In this document: positions 1 to 9,545 of the stretch, piece by piece | Numbering within the stretch: position 1 is the first letter of the stretch | How the letters are laid out: every line of letters begins with the position of its first letter | DNA from: Alphaproteobacteria bacterium bin98 | Lineage (GTDB): Bacteria > Pseudomonadota > Alphaproteobacteria > Bin98 | Length of the DNA stretch: 54,025 nt | Direction: 5' to 3' | Assembly (NCBI GenBank): GCA_002238905.1 | Contig: MPNG01000007.1 | Span: forward strand, 1-54,025 | Position numbers and translations under genes: made by a program | The notes under the pieces: model-generated | Database searches by the model: none | What the model was told of the DNA's origin: nothing | What the model saw: the letters and a program-made list of their open reading frames with translations, nothing else

Positions 1-94
1 CGTCATATGGCACGCGTAAAGCAGCGCACCATATGGCGGAACATCCACTATCACAAGACTCCTTTGTCAAAACGCTTCCAGATTCGCATGCTCT

Positions 95-3000
95 CTAGAC
101 AGGTGTTGTTGAGCCCACTGGTTTCGGTGCGCTCTCAAACAATTCCGCCTTCTTCACATACAATCTTCTCAACATCGTTTGATAACACCCTCTCAACATA
201 GGGGTATTCCCTGCTTTATTATACTGCTGAGCGGCTCCGTAGGATTTCTCTATCATTCCTGAATATTGCCCAATAGCTAGCGCGTATGCAGCCAAATCAG
301 AAAGGTTTTTAAAGGTTGGGTTCTCTCCAAATTCACATGAATGGTGCAGGCGGAATTGCTTAATCACCTGAAAGCCATTTACAGCATCTTGTGGCGACAG
401 TTGAAGGACTGACGCTTTTGGCCCCATGGCAAGCGCTAACGCTTGTAGCTGCCCAGATTGCACATCATCATAGCTCATATCTCTCACAACCAAATGAGGA
501 TTGTCCTTGTTTGTACGCTCCTCCTGTCTCACCACTCTTGCAGGTGAGCATGCTCGCGACGCAGAAGGTGTTTTTAAGGCTGGTTGCGATTGGCTTGTAT
601 TATTTTTGCTATCGCACAATTGCTGCACACGCAATTGTTTCACAATCTCTTCATACTTCTGTTTCAGAAGCCCCATATAACCTACTTCACGATCTTGATT
701 GACCAATCTGTACAGAACCGCCACAACGCCTTGATTTTGCCCAGTAGCGCGCGCGTATTGCATCAAAACCTCAACGTCTTCAAAGTTTGGATTTTTTTTA
801 AATATTCCGAACTGGTGGTAGCGCGTAACCACATCCAAGCCAGCACTAGCCGCTTCTGTCGGCAGATTAGCTAACGCTTGTGGTCGTAAAGACAACGGCT
901 GCGCGTCATCTGACGCTTGTGGTGGCAGGGGCACTAACGCTTGTGGTCGTAAAGACAACGGCGGCATGTCATATGACACTGGTTGTTGATCTAAAGACAA
1001 CGGCGGCGCGTCATAGGACACTGGTTGTTGATCTAAAGACAACGACTGCTCGTCATCTGACGCTTGTGAGCACAACGAAAGCATTCTGTGTTTCTCCTTC
1101 TGCGCACAGCTATACAGTTTTTTCAGCTTTTCGATTTGATTGTCATTACATGCATGCGCTTCCCTTTGCAAAGCAGTGAATTTTGTACTATCTTTCCCCA
1201 TCATTTTTGCATATCCCACCTGAAAATCAATCGAGTTTCGTATATCATCTGCAAGTCTCTGGTCATCTTCTTGATCTTGCACAACCACTGCAGAATCAGG
1301 TGCAATCAATTGAGCAATTGCTGGATTTTCCACAGCGGATACAGAGTCGACTCTTCTCGATGCAGTGGGTGTTGTACAATTACCTGCAGCACCAAAGATA
1401 TCTTCGTGCATCAACAAATACACTTTTTGCAACTTTGTGTAAGCTCCTTCCCGCCAATACCCAGAAGCTTCTATATGCAAAGCAGATATATATTTATTAA
1501 GTTTCCCAATACTTCTTGCATATTTTGCCAATTTGCTGACCTCTCCAAGAGTTGGATAGTCCACAACTTTTCTGACATCTTCAATTGTTGGATGGTCCAC
1601 AACGGCTGCAGAATCGGGTGTGCGCGATGTAGCAGTGGGTTCTTCACAATGACCTGCAGTGTTTTGTGACGCTACTGGTTGCGGTTGGCTTGTAAGCAAT
1701 TGCTCCGCCTCTGCGTATAGCTGCCTCATCATGTTTACAGCGCCCTCAGGAACACGCAACACAGCATCATTAACTCTTGCTATCTTGCTCCAATTCACTC
1801 CCGCAGAATCGGCTTGTCTCAGCACCTTCTCGATGTCATCCTTTGTCGGATGGTCTAAAACGGTTGCAAAGTCGGATGCTCTCGATGCAGTGGGTGTTGC
1901 ACAATCATCGCGCAATTGCTGCACCTCTGCTAATAGCGCCCTCATCCCGCTTACATCGTTCTCAGCAGTCAGAAACCCTCTATGACGCAACTTTTCTACC
2001 TTGACAAAATCTGCTCCGCTAGACTCTGCTTCGTTCAACAAAACACTGATTTCTGCCATCGTTGGACCTTTTTTTGTCACAACGACGGGACAGTAGGGTG
2101 TTCTCGATGCAGTGGGTGCTTGATCGGGCGCAGAGTTGACTGGTGTCGAGTTAACAATACCGAGCTCTTTTTGCATTACCTGCAACACCTCACACAGTTC
2201 GACTGATGGGTCTCCGCCAAGGGCCGCTTCATAATAGAACTGTATTAAATCATATTTATTTGCTCTTCTTGCATCCTCCGCCAAAGCCTTGATTTTTTGC
2301 ATCATTAGAGATTCGTAGCTGCTCAATACAGTTTCAGTTGGTTCTTCATCATTACTATCTGGACTATCTGGATTGCGCATATCAAGCGCCTCTTGGTATC
2401 TCTTCCGCATCATTTCTGCATCTTGCGCCGAAGTATGCATCAGAATCATCTTATGAAACTTTGCTATATGGCTACGATATACTCCCCTATCCGCGGCTTT
2501 TTTCAGCGCCTGCGTGATGTCCTTCATTGTCGGATGGCTTAAAACGGCTTCAGAATCACCTTTTTCTTTTGGCGTCGCAGATACTGCCTTGATCGCGTCG
2601 TTAATGAATTCATACGCAGAAGACACGCTGATGTCTCCATCACAAGCCTGTTTATAAAGATCTTGTATTATATCCATACTATCACGACATTTCTCTTCCA
2701 ATCTTGCATAAACCACAAGCCTATGGATGTCCTCAACTGTGACCGAAACAGCTGCAGAGTTGGGTGTTCTCAATGCCGCGCATGCTTGGCCCACAGGATG
2801 AACGACTGCCGGGTCAGTCACTGCTTGAGGCTTGACTATCCCATTGATCCAATAATACAGCTTGGTAAGCATGGACAGGTCCTTGTCCTCAAAACAAATT
2901 AAAGATTGTGCATAAAAATTCTGCACCTTCTGTCTATTACGAGCATCTAGATTTACCGATTGTACACAATCCATCAAAGCCTTAACTTCGTCCATTTTTT

Positions 3001-3454
3001 GCTTTAGCTGACAATTCAAAGATGGAAGGCTATCTACATTATCTACAACGGCTGCATAGGCGCCCGCAGTATTAACTTGTGGCGGATGCGCCGTAGCTTG
3101 ATCCACCTGATTTGAAAACAGCTCATTGACCAGTGCAATGGCCTGCTCCGGGTCACGCATACGCGGGCCACATTCGCTGTTTTGCGTCATCTGATTTGCC
3201 ATTGCAAGGACTTCATCATCGCTACGCATACGCGGGCCACGTACTCTTTGATTATATTCAGTCGGGCTAGGTCTCTCATATATCGGTCCATATCGTTCTT
3301 CATGATGCGCTCTCAACTCTGCGTCCAAAGCCGCTTGTGGAGCACCCAATACCATCATCCGTTTACGCCTCACCTCTGCAGCACCAGGGGTCTGATATGC
3401 TGCAAATGCCACGCTTACAGAAAATAAAAGAAATATTTTTATTGTATTGTTCAT
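95..3454 (-). CDS. Large modular repeat protein, secreted, function unknown
   Basis: I do not recognise the family. I chose the ATG at 3454 because AGGAG lies about 7 bases upstream; an in-frame ATG at 3475 has no such site. The 1119-residue protein opens with a signal peptide (NNTIKIFLLFSVSVAFA) unlike that of its neighbours. The body holds about seven degenerate modules of roughly 100 residues. Each begins near a linker such as PTASRxxDxAxV, continues HPTxxDIxxxLxxA and ends near LYxxA. Between modules is a Pro/Gln-rich tandem segment with repeated LSLDQQPVSYD and LSLRPQAL units (DNA 880-1060). A helical repeat scaffold that binds proteins is plausible, but no named repeat family is certain. 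Only 94 bases of the window lie downstream. Confidence 0.85.
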   Translation of the reverse strand: MNNTIKIFLLFSVSVAFAAYQTPGAAEVRRKRMMVLGAPQAALDAELRAHHEERYGPIYERPSPTEYNQRVRGPRMRSDDEVLAMANQMTQNSECGPRMRDPEQAIALVNELFSNQVDQATAHPPQVNTAGAYAAVVDNVDSLPSLNCQLKQKMDEVKALMDCVQSVNLDARNRQKVQNFYAQSLICFEDKDLSMLTKLYYWINGIVKPQAVTDPAVVHPVGQACAALRTPNSAAVSVTVEDIHRLVVYARLEEKCRDSMDIIQDLYKQACDGDISVSSAYEFINDAIKAVSATPKEKGDSEAVLSHPTMKDITQALKKAADRGVYRSHIAKFHKMILMHTSAQDAEMMRKRYQEALDMRNPDSPDSNDEEPTETVLSSYESLMMQKIKALAEDARRANKYDLIQFYYEAALGGDPSVELCEVLQVMQKELGIVNSTPVNSAPDQAPTASRTPYCPVVVTKKGPTMAEISVLLNEAESSGADFVKVEKLRHRGFLTAENDVSGMRALLAEVQQLRDDCATPTASRASDFATVLDHPTKDDIEKVLRQADSAGVNWSKIARVNDAVLRVPEGAVNMMRQLYAEAEQLLTSQPQPVASQNTAGHCEEPTATSRTPDSAAVVDHPTIEDVRKVVDYPTLGEVSKLAKYARSIGKLNKYISALHIEASGYWREGAYTKLQKVYLLMHEDIFGAAGNCTTPTASRRVDSVSAVENPAIAQLIAPDSAVVVQDQEDDQRLADDIRNSIDFQVGYAKMMGKDSTKFTALQREAHACNDNQIEKLKKLYSCAQKEKHRMLSLCSQASDDEQSLSLDQQPVSYDAPPLSLDQQPVSYDMPPLSLRPQALVPLPPQASDDAQPLSLRPQALANLPTEAASAGLDVVTRYHQFGIFKKNPNFEDVEVLMQYARATGQNQGVVAVLYRLVNQDREVGYMGLLKQKYEEIVKQLRVQQLCDSKNNTSQSQPALKTPSASRACSPARVVRQEERTNKDNPHLVVRDMSYDDVQSGQLQALALAMGPKASVLQLSPQDAVNGFQVIKQFRLHHSCEFGENPTFKNLSDLAAYALAIGQYSGMIEKSYGAAQQYNKAGNTPMLRGCYQTMLRRLYVKKAELFESAPKPVGSTTPV
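880..1060 (-). repeat. Pro/Gln-rich coding tandem repeat
   Basis: In-frame degenerate repeats inside the large modular gene encode alternating LSLDQQPVSYD, APPLSL and LSLRPQAL units. The phrases aaagacaacggc and acgcttgtggt recur several times in the DNA. Length variation here would leave the reading frame intact. Confidence 0.75.
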
Positions 3455-3544
3455 TTTTTTCTCCTGACTTTTCAATCAATTAAAGCGCTTCTAAAAGCAA
3501 AGGCGCCCCCCATACACAACATTTAAGGTTGTGCATACATAAAT

Positions 3545-3573
3545 ATCCTATCAAATTTGTGTTAATTTTGCAA
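3545..3573 (-). promoter_or_regulatory. Sigma70-like promoter of the large modular gene
   Basis: On the minus strand a TTGCAA box is followed after exactly 17 bases by TAGGAT. The implied start of transcription leaves a leader of about 85 bases. That leader holds a small inverted repeat (CACAAC and GTTGTG near 3514-3535). Confidence 0.45.
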
Positions 3574-4099
3574 CAATTTAATTGATTTATGGTTTTTTTT
3601 TACAAAATAAAAAAATGTTATAGCAAAATTTTTATCTCTTGCGGTAGAGGGTTTTGACAAACATCTGCCTTACACACAACACTGTTCAGAGACTCTGATT
3701 GCAAAAATTCTCACACCACTAAACCTTCATATGTGGACACATAGATTCGCAGATTTCACCACAGCATCTGAGTCTTTTTTGGAACCTCTATGCATAACAC
3801 ACGAGTTTCTTAAAACCTTGTATTCTTGATACAAAGCAATCTGTTCTATAATACCTACTCCATATAATGGGGGTCAGCATACTTAGAAAATAAGAAAAGT
3901 TTCAGTTAATGAGTAAAATATTAAGGCGTTTCTATGCTGTTTCATCACACCCTCTACGCTTTGGTAATATGGCTAAAATTTTTCAAAAGGCCTTTCATAC
4001 TATGAAATTCAGCCTCACCACACTGCTTTTTCTTTATCACTGTCATCCCGATCAAAGGAGCAAAGGTCATGCTTCAATAGAGCGGCACATTCAGCAAAA

Positions 4100-4320
4100 T
4101 ATTTTTGTCTTTACACTGGGTGCATCTTGCGTCCACATCTAAATACAAACAGCGGTTACGCTCCACAAACTTCAAGTAATGAATCAAAACCTTATCCGAA
4201 TCAGATCATTAATAGTGTCTTTCTACATAGCCTCGCGTCATCCAAGCAACATTCCATGCTGCTACAGAGGCAAGCCCCAAAGCAACCATTCCCCAACATA
4301 GTCAATGGTTGATGTGATCG
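4100..4320 (-). pseudogene. Decayed group A paralog (body and tail fragments)
   Basis: The stretch 4230-4305 closely matches the 3' coding part of the neighbouring gene at 5012-5878, including a shared run over agaggcaagccccaaagcaa. The stretch 4130-4210 resembles the N-terminal part of group A genes such as 10331-11155. No reading frame spans both, so this is a collapsed copy. The rest of 3574-4099 is AT-rich and shows no gene that I can support. Confidence 0.55.
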
Positions 4321-4322
4321 GC

Positions 4323-5012
4323 TCAATACAAATCTACTCCAAATTTATTGGCATAGATCCTCATCTCACTGTTTCTACCCTCTACATGTGACTGCAAGTC
4401 ATGCATCACGCCAATTATCCATTGCTTTACACCCTGCAGCACCCTTTTGCTTTCCAAAATTTTGCGCGTATCCTCAACAACATTAAGTTTATTGTGCTCT
4501 GCATGCACTCGGCACAACATAGTATCAACTTGCGCATCCTTTTTGGCAAGAATCAATTGTAACGCATTGATTAATTGACACTGCTCTTTTGCCAAAAAAT
4601 CAAAATCTCTGAATCTTTTCTGAAAATTTAGCAAAACGTCTTCAGCATTATTACAATCAATCTGATCACGCAAAGCACTCTCAGGTTGACATTGTGCCTC
4701 AGCGCCAACCCAAGATTGCTTGACGAATGGTACATCGATTAAGACAACAAAAAGCCTCGCTTCCTTTTGCTTTGATTCAATGGAAAAAGTCATAAAATCG
4801 TCTACATCTTTTCTATGCTTCCCTTTGAGTAGATCACTGCGTTGAGCACAAAACTGCAATACACCTTGCAACCCACTTAATTCAACATGCACTTGGGTCA
4901 AACGCTGAAGCGCTGCGGGGAGCATACTCGGCCATAGGTCGTCTGATTCTGATGTCGTGCCTGCACTCACCTGAAACACAACCATCGCACATATAATGAT
5001 TATATTTTGCAT
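4323..5012 (-). CDS. Group B secreted paralog, function unknown
   Basis: This is a 229-residue protein with signal peptide QNIIIICAMVVFQVSA. It matches the protein at 19047-19754 over its length. Both share a central NxxAEDVxxNxQKxFxxFxxLA stretch, then QxxAIxALQL, and a C-terminal NSxMRxYANKFGVD. The body looks helical with scattered cysteines and no later membrane segment. The ATG overlaps the stop of the upstream gene as TAATG, so the two are probably translationally coupled. It would be the last gene of a 6691-to-4323 unit. The biochemical role is unknown; export to the periplasm or beyond is inferred from the signal peptide. Confidence 0.85.
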   Translation of the reverse strand: MQNIIIICAMVVFQVSAGTTSESDDLWPSMLPAALQRLTQVHVELSGLQGVLQFCAQRSDLLKGKHRKDVDDFMTFSIESKQKEARLFVVLIDVPFVKQSWVGAEAQCQPESALRDQIDCNNAEDVLLNFQKRFRDFDFLAKEQCQLINALQLILAKKDAQVDTMLCRVHAEHNKLNVVEDTRKILESKRVLQGVKQWIIGVMHDLQSHVEGRNSEMRIYANKFGVDLY

Positions 5013-5878
5013 TATTCGCTATAGCCTTGCAGCATCCATGCAACAATCCCTACTACTCCAGAGGCAAGCCCCAAAGCAACAATTCCCCCACCCCCCAATA
5101 GAGTCAACGTCACCTTTCGTGCTTCTTTATCTAATATATTCTGCACAAGTACCAATGCCGAATCATATGGTTTCTCTCGTCGCCATAATTGTGCTAACTC
5201 ATTGCGGTATTGCTTCATTGCCACCTCACTCCTCTCTATAGATTGATGATAAGATGAGAGATTATTGTTGCAGGTCTCGAGTTCGCGTGCACTCAGAGCA
5301 CTAAATTCTTTAACGTCAGCATAGTTTGCTAAAAGAGAAGCAATATATTGCTTCTGCACGCCGTCCAAAATAGCATTATTTTGGAAGCATTTAAAAACAT
5401 TTTCCCAAGCGTCTTGCACACTCTTGCAGCAAACGATCTGTGCTAACACAACTCCTTCTGTTTCACTATCAGCCCTATCAGATGAGCAACGATCAAGACA
5501 CAATTGGGACAATGAGTCAAAAAGTTTTTGTCTGTTTGTATGCTCTGTCCTGCGTGCACACAGAACTTTTAATATTGCAGCATACAGGACTTCTCTAAAA
5601 TGCAAAAATGAGCGCACCTCACTATTCTGATTTTTCAGTGCTTCAATACTCTCGGTGCATCGTTGATTCAACCCCTTATGCAAACAGATTTTATACTTCA
5701 AAAACCTCAATGAATCCATCAATTTATCATCCGAACTGCAGAATTGCTCGTGCACTCTCACAAACAGCGCCAAAGATGCAGAACGGTCGGACTCTAATTC
5801 CATAGCACAGTATACACTTTGCATCTGTAACATAATAAGAACAGATACTATCATTATATTTTTCATTACTGTCATCAT
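5012..5878 (-). CDS. Group A secreted paralog with C-terminal membrane anchor
   Basis: This 288-residue protein has the group A signal peptide ending MLQMQSVYC. Group A landmarks are a CLHKGLNQRCTESIEALKNQ block near residues 60-80, an FLHFREVLYAAILKVL helix, and a later KSVQDAWENVFKCFQNN block. Near residues 230-250 it has ALVLVQNILDKEARK. The last 30 residues are Gly-rich and hydrophobic (LLGGGGIVALGLASGVVGIV), so the protein could be tail-anchored. It starts 42 bases after the stop of 5921-6691 and its own stop overlaps the next start, so it looks like the middle gene of a three-gene unit. Confidence 0.85.
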   Translation of the reverse strand: MMTVMKNIMIVSVLIMLQMQSVYCAMELESDRSASLALFVRVHEQFCSSDDKLMDSLRFLKYKICLHKGLNQRCTESIEALKNQNSEVRSFLHFREVLYAAILKVLCARRTEHTNRQKLFDSLSQLCLDRCSSDRADSETEGVVLAQIVCCKSVQDAWENVFKCFQNNAILDGVQKQYIASLLANYADVKEFSALSARELETCNNNLSSYHQSIERSEVAMKQYRNELAQLWRREKPYDSALVLVQNILDKEARKVTLTLLGGGGIVALGLASGVVGIVAWMLQGYSE

Positions 5879-5920
5879 TTCACCGCTCTTTGTATAAAAA
5901 ATAATAATGATCCATAATTA

Positions 5921-6691
5921 TCAAAATACTTTAACACTCTTTTTTCCTTCTTCCTTTAATATATTCTGCACAATATCTAATTCGTTAGAAAAGGATAGCT
6001 CTCTTTTGTATAAAGCTTTAACTCTCAAGTAATATTTCCTTAGCTCTGCGCGCTTCTTGATAGATGCCCGGTAACGCTTAAGAGCTCTGAGGGTAGCGTC
6101 AGTGAGTTCAGGTGAATCACTAGATGTGTTAAGAACCGCCGCGATATATTGCTCCTGTCTGTCTCCCAAATCCTTACTATTGTCGAGAAATATCAATACA
6201 CCGTTATAAGCGTCCTGCATACACGTACACTTAATGATCGACTGTCGCAGATTGCTGCCTTCTTTAGCATTATCAGCCTTAGCAGATAAGAAAGGATTAC
6301 ATCTCTCTCTCTCGGCAAGTTCAGCAAAAGCTTCTTGGCTTTCTTTATAAGCTTCATTAAATAAAGGCAGAAAATCTGCGACTGCATCACACACCTCTTC
6401 TCTATGATGTAAAAAGTCGCTCACCTTAGAATTCTGCATCTTTTCTACTTCAATACGCCGGGCACATGTTGCATTCAAACCTAGATGCACACAGCCTCTA
6501 AGATTCATATACTGCAAGGCCTCAAGCACAACATCATCCGCATGACATAATCGAGCGTTTCTTGTCACAAAACGCAGCCAAGATATTTCAGGACCCACGA
6601 AACATAATGCCTCGCGGGATGCGTATACACTTTGCATCTGTAACATAATAAGAACAGATACAATCATTATATTTTTCATTGCTGTCATCAT
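5921..6691 (-). CDS. Group A secreted paralog, soluble end
   Basis: This 256-residue group A protein has an N-terminal signal peptide almost identical to that of 5012-5878. Visible group A blocks are CVHLGLNATCARRIEVEKMQ, SDFLHHREEVCDAVADFLPL, CTCMQDAYNGVLIFLDN and ELDIVQNILKEE. It stops after KKSVKVF without the membrane segment seen in 5012 and 10331. An AGAGGG ribosome site lies just before the ATGATG start. It is the first gene of the unit that continues into 5012 and 4323. Confidence 0.87.
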   Translation of the reverse strand: MMTAMKNIMIVSVLIMLQMQSVYASREALCFVGPEISWLRFVTRNARLCHADDVVLEALQYMNLRGCVHLGLNATCARRIEVEKMQNSKVSDFLHHREEVCDAVADFLPLFNEAYKESQEAFAELAERERCNPFLSAKADNAKEGSNLRQSIIKCTCMQDAYNGVLIFLDNSKDLGDRQEQYIAAVLNTSSDSPELTDATLRALKRYRASIKKRAELRKYYLRVKALYKRELSFSNELDIVQNILKEEGKKSVKVF

Positions 6692-6734
6692 TCATCCCTC
6701 TTTGTATACACAACAACATTTATCCATAGCTTTA

Positions 6735-6763
6735 GTTGTAGCGCACTTCAATGCTATTTTCAA
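6735..6763 (-). promoter_or_regulatory. Sigma70-like promoter of the 6691 gene
   Basis: The minus strand reads TTGAAA, a 17-base spacer and TACAAC, about 45 bases before the start codon. This would drive the three genes from 6691 to 4323. Confidence 0.4.
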
Positions 6764-6846
6764 CAACTATTGCACTGGTCACATAACAAAAAACATAAAT
6801 GTATAATTTTTTTTACAACAAACAAATCACACAACCTTTTTTAGCA

Positions 6847-7079
6847 CTACATTACGGAACAGACATTTGGGGCAAAAACTCTCTACACAAAAATATTTTG
6901 TAAAATTCACAAAGAATAGGCACACCTTCGATAGCATGTAATAAGGGATACCCAAACACGTGATCCGATCCACTGAAGATCTTTCTAGATTCGAGAATTA
7001 ACTATCACATTCAACAGCTATCAAGCGTTGTGAAGCAGTAAGTTTTTTTCATCCCCCACAATCCCTACACAAAGCAATA
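6847..7079 (-). other. Gene-poor stretch with a stranded CSVM-stop tail
   Basis: This gap holds no intact gene. At 6847-6861 the minus strand reads TGT TCC GTA ATG TAG, that is Cys-Ser-Val-Met-stop. It is followed by the same gtagtgctaaaaaa block seen after other CaaX-like tails in the window. It is probably the end of a decayed paralog. Confidence 0.4.
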
Positions 7080-8219
7080 CTACAACAAAAGACTGTCATG
7101 GAAAGCGCGCAAATAATCACTATCCACAGAATATTGCAAAACATCGAAAAAAAGATCTTTTTTAACTCGCAAGTAAATTAGCACAGCAGCCGCATTTGTT
7201 TCAGATTGCTTCAAGAGTGCACTCATCTGATCAGAGGCACGCAGACAGGATTTGCGCGTGTTCTCAACATGTTTTATACCTTCTCGAATATTTAAAACAC
7301 CCTGAAACTTGCTCATCCCTAGCGGAAAATTCGCTGAATTTTGCATCACATAATCACTGTGCAAATCTTGCGAACGAGCGTCTTTCACAAGTGTCGCAAG
7401 CCTAGCATCCCCAACCATACACTCTTTTAGTAATTCTTTTTTCTGTTTGTTCAGATTTTGGAGGACAAAACCTGCTAGTGCGCGTTCGCTATCATGTTTT
7501 CTTACAGTTGTTCCTATACCTAATGTTAAATTCTCTTTTAAATCCTCTATCCACGCGCACATTGTGCTCACAACACCCATCTTCCCTTTACTATAATCCT
7601 GCACAAAACACAGCAGTTCTGCAAGGCATGATTCCATTGTTTCAAAAACGGTTTGAAAAGCTCCTGGCTCCAAAATATTGTTAGCTTCTAAAACACGCAG
7701 TGCGTTATCAGCGTACACGCAAAGCACAACACCTGCTTCCATCACATCTGTATCGCTCCAATCAATTGAGGCAGTGGGGAAAAAGCCCAAATAAAGGACA
7801 GGATTCTTGCTTTCTTCTTGCCATTTTTTTATTGCACTCTGCGCAAAAGACGCAAAGGACGAAAAATTCTTGGCTGCTTTCATAAGGCCTGTCAGAGCAG
7901 CATCTACTCTTGTCATACTAGTTTCGCAATGCTGCAAAACTTGACCCTGAAATGGTACCAGCAATCTGCTCCATTGATATCCACTGCCTAACACATCATC
8001 AGCTAGACCCATGGTATATGCAATTTGATCACACTGTTTAATAATCGGCTTCCTTTCTTCGCACAAGAGCCTCTGGCAATATTTGTGGAACTGCTGAAAA
8101 TCATCATGAAGATGTTGGATGATCACAGTAGGATCAAAAAGCACTACTGGCTGCTGACTCTGTGCGCCGAATATGTGTAAAGCTGTAAAGACAGCGATCG
8201 CTATAATTTTTCTTTTCAT
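7080..8219 (-). CDS. Secreted singleton paralog, function unknown
   Basis: This 379-residue protein has signal peptide KRKIIAIAVFTALHIFGAQS, which departs from the array consensus. The body is long and looks helical, starting with an HDDFQQFHKYCQRLL segment. Near residues 315-335 it has VLNIREGIKHVENTRKSC. The C-terminus is AFHDSLLL with no membrane segment. I find no close paralog in the window and no recognised domain. The ribosome site is weak (taaataaga before the ATG). It is the only gene in its stretch and is followed by remnant-filled DNA. Confidence 0.82.
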   Translation of the reverse strand: MKRKIIAIAVFTALHIFGAQSQQPVVLFDPTVIIQHLHDDFQQFHKYCQRLLCEERKPIIKQCDQIAYTMGLADDVLGSGYQWSRLLVPFQGQVLQHCETSMTRVDAALTGLMKAAKNFSSFASFAQSAIKKWQEESKNPVLYLGFFPTASIDWSDTDVMEAGVVLCVYADNALRVLEANNILEPGAFQTVFETMESCLAELLCFVQDYSKGKMGVVSTMCAWIEDLKENLTLGIGTTVRKHDSERALAGFVLQNLNKQKKELLKECMVGDARLATLVKDARSQDLHSDYVMQNSANFPLGMSKFQGVLNIREGIKHVENTRKSCLRASDQMSALLKQSETNAAAVLIYLRVKKDLFFDVLQYSVDSDYLRAFHDSLLL

Positions 8220-8494
8220 TCTTATTTACAGATAATATCATGTTGCTGCCTCAATTTAAAGAACCGATTTTTTTTCGCTCATTGTTTCCGTCACTCTCTA
8301 TCAGAAGCTCATAGTACTCTACAAGTTTTTATCCCCATCTAAACAATTTTAATCCTTAAAACGCAATTATTTAACACAAAATAAAAAAGCGCTCTGGCTC
8401 TCCCAGGACTTAGCGCTACAGCTATACTTTACAAAAATTTGGCCAATGATTGCAGAAACATCCCAACGTCCATACACAATGCTATTTTAAAACA

Positions 8495-8745
8495 AAACAT
8501 GCAAAAAACTAAAGGCGATAAGAAATGAAAGTAATGAAATTTTTTTATGACTATCGAAAACTACATTTGCTGCTTCAGGTTTCTCTTTCTTAACCAGATC
8601 TTTCAATTAAGATTACAAATTTCTGGATCCAGTGCACACATAAAGGTTTTCTGAGTATAAACGTATCCACGCAACAGCAAGCAAGATTTTTGCTCTATCT
8701 TTGTATCCTTGCATTCGAAACACCACAAAGTGTGTACATGCCTTT
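8495..8745 (-). repeat. Interspersed upstream element, copy 1
   Basis: A diverged copy of a 200-250 bp sequence also found at 12530-12640, 13841-14050, 19795-20035, 27560-27800, 34600-34860, 44650-44915 and 50270-50520. Shared landmarks on the plus strand are a gcaGTtttcttcttcaggt-like phrase followed by ttatctttctttctcaac, then ctgagtataaac. No reading frame is conserved among the copies. It could be regulatory DNA or a very old decayed gene. The remaining sequence of 8220-8909 shows nothing else that I can support. Confidence 0.5.
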
Positions 8746-8909
8746 TAAGGCCTTGCGAAGACCAATTGCATTTTCCACATAACAAAAAACATAAATGTAT
8801 AATTTTTTATATTTAGTGCATTCTTTGCAATAAACAAAAGAGGTCAAACACTCCTTTTTTAGCACTACGTTGTCAAAATGTCCAAATCGCCTTTTGAATG
8901 ATAATAATA

Positions 8910-9425
8910 CTAAACCGATGAAGAGTGTTTCCAAAACTTCAATAGCATCAGCGCATAAAACTCTATGATCTTGCGCGGATCACTACAATCAAAGTGTCTA
9001 CGCACTGACACGATTCCTTCTTCAACGCCAGACCAATGTTGAGCAACTGGGCGAAATTCAACAACTTCTTTGCCCTCTGCTTTTCCTCGCCAAACAAAGT
9101 CATCATGTCTTTGATCTACACTCCCAACAGGCTCAGGACGCGGAGTGAAGCCCAAGATCTCACATAACTCCACTGCTTGTAACTCCACTGCTTGTTTTGA
9201 ATCAATATGATACTTGTTACACTGAAGCAAAATAATATCACCACCGAAGTCCTGGCGCAGTTGACACCTATCCTGTGCAGTACCAAGATAAGAGAAATCA
9301 TCATAACTGCAAGCACTGATAAAATAAGAGCTGATTTGCTCCAAATCTGATTTCCAAAGCTTTGCGGATTTCGCCTGTGACACAATCAGCGCACATATCA
9401 TCATAATACTTTTCATCATTTTCAT
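8910..9425 (-). CDS. Group B-like secreted paralog, C-terminally shortened
   Basis: I placed the start at the ATG at 9425 (KMMKSIMMICALIVSQAKSA) because GGATG lies just upstream; the longer in-frame start at 9464 adds 13 residues before the signal peptide. The resulting protein has 171 residues. The segment HWSGVEEGIVSVRRHFDCSD matches WSGAEDESASQVRRHFDFDS in 49586-50254. That paralog continues for about 100 more residues, while this one ends at WKHSSSV. It is probably a truncated gene, though still with an open frame and a signal peptide. Confidence 0.7.
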   Translation of the reverse strand: MKMMKSIMMICALIVSQAKSAKLWKSDLEQISSYFISACSYDDFSYLGTAQDRCQLRQDFGGDIILLQCNKYHIDSKQAVELQAVELCEILGFTPRPEPVGSVDQRHDDFVWRGKAEGKEVVEFRPVAQHWSGVEEGIVSVRRHFDCSDPRKIIEFYALMLLKFWKHSSSV

Positions 9426-9545
9426 CTTACATCCTTCATTTATACTCAAATCAATACTTTCCAACGTATCACAAATTTTATCCTCTGTCCATAATTATCC
9501 CGACTTGCATTTACAACACAACAAAAAGCAATAGCATCCCTCTCT

